A stretch of DNA of 64,000 nucleotides from Candidatus Stramentimicrobium fermentans (lineage in GTDB: Bacteria > Atribacterota > Phoenicimicrobiia > Phoenicimicrobiales > Stramentimicrobiaceae): assembly GCA_012520575.1 (NCBI GenBank), contig JAAYOB010000018.1, positions 5,524 to 69,523 on the forward strand. The letters are read 5' to 3'. Shown piece after piece: positions 63,884 to 64,000 of the stretch; position 1 is the first letter of the stretch, and each line of letters starts with the position of its first letter. The notes under the pieces are model-generated. The model did not search any database. It had not been told where the DNA came from and saw nothing but the letters and a program-made list of their open reading frames with translations. Both the position numbers and the translations under genes were made by a program.

Positions 63884-64000
63884 CTAAAAGACAAACTCCA
63901 TATTCTTTATTTCAAGAGGCTCTGTACTGATAAAGGCTTCACCGAATTTCTTGCCGATTAATATCCCGTAATAACGATTAAGATGCAGTATATTTTCAAA
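63884..64000 (-). CDS. C-terminal end of an unidentified gene cut by the right edge
   Basis: The last 38 codons of a minus-strand frame, open to the window edge and ending TAG at 63884-63886. It reads ENILHLNRYYGILIGKKFGE then AFISTEPLEIKNMEF. The amino acid make-up is that of a soluble protein; no family could be assigned from so short a piece. Confidence 0.55.
   Translation of the reverse strand, partial: FENILHLNRYYGILIGKKFGEAFISTEPLEIKNMEFVF

Noticed and set aside
1-64000. CRISPR arrays, rRNA genes, prophage modules, integrase/att sites
   Set aside because: No regularly spaced repeats, rRNA core sequences, phage structural genes or integrase were seen; only one tRNA was found.

Overview
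The window reads as one contiguous piece of an AT-rich genome from an anaerobic, probably fermentative bacterium with two membranes. The signs are a LolA-like periplasmic carrier beside LolCDE/MacB-type permeases, lipoproteins, HtrA, TRAP and Liv solute-binding proteins, class I (Fe-S) fumarase, and no visible respiratory genes. Gene order and families (DUF1538 pairs with a PII protein, FmdE, TldD/E, many TRAP genes) would suit Atribacterota or a neighbouring candidate phylum, but no rRNA is present, so that placement is tentative. TTG and GTG starts are common and ribosome binding sites are usually GGAGG-like.

Layout. 0-13.9 kb is dense core sequence: an SNF-type symporter (cut by the left edge), acylphosphatase, CcdA with a thioredoxin lipoprotein, a PP-loop ATPase, a DUF2148 protein, an HtrA - histidine kinase - NtrC-type regulator module with a sigma-54 promoter in front of htrA, CoaX, GuaB, a dipeptidase, an ECF S component and an FmdB-type zinc ribbon. 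13.9-23.2 kb is a low-density accessory island: a DapA-family aldolase, a split TRAP transporter (SBP separated from DctQM by about 0.8 kb) and a 2-hydroxyacid dehydrogenase, separated by decayed DNA that holds a DpnII-like endonuclease remnant and a transposase-like remnant.

23.2-47.7 kb is again dense: a PAS-GGDEF-HD-GYP protein, an ABC ATPase + two FtsX permeases + LolA-like protein set, threonine aldolase, a DUF1538-DUF1538-PII set, glutaminyl cyclase-like protein, an ABC exporter, PlsX, MntP coupled to a caspase-like lipoprotein, endonuclease IV, tRNA-Leu(CAG), a YhaM-type exonuclease, TldD/TldE, and the lower cobalamin loop genes cobC-cobT-cobU-cobS.

47.8-62.9 kb is the most thought-provoking stretch. 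A sigma-70 promoter and PyrR-type attenuator precede carbamate kinase and aspartate carbamoyltransferase, followed by a broken dihydroorotate dehydrogenase remnant, a Liv-type ABC transporter, a broken amidohydrolase, two-subunit fumarase, malic enzyme, aspartase and a dihydroorotase/allantoinase-like amidohydrolase. Read together these could convert a cyclic ureide via carbamoyl-aspartate to aspartate, carbamoyl phosphate (ATP by carbamate kinase), fumarate, malate and pyruvate. The attenuator argues instead that at least arcC-pyrB serve pyrimidine synthesis, so both readings are given. The right edge has an FmdE protein, a metal-ABC permease stump and a cut-off gene.
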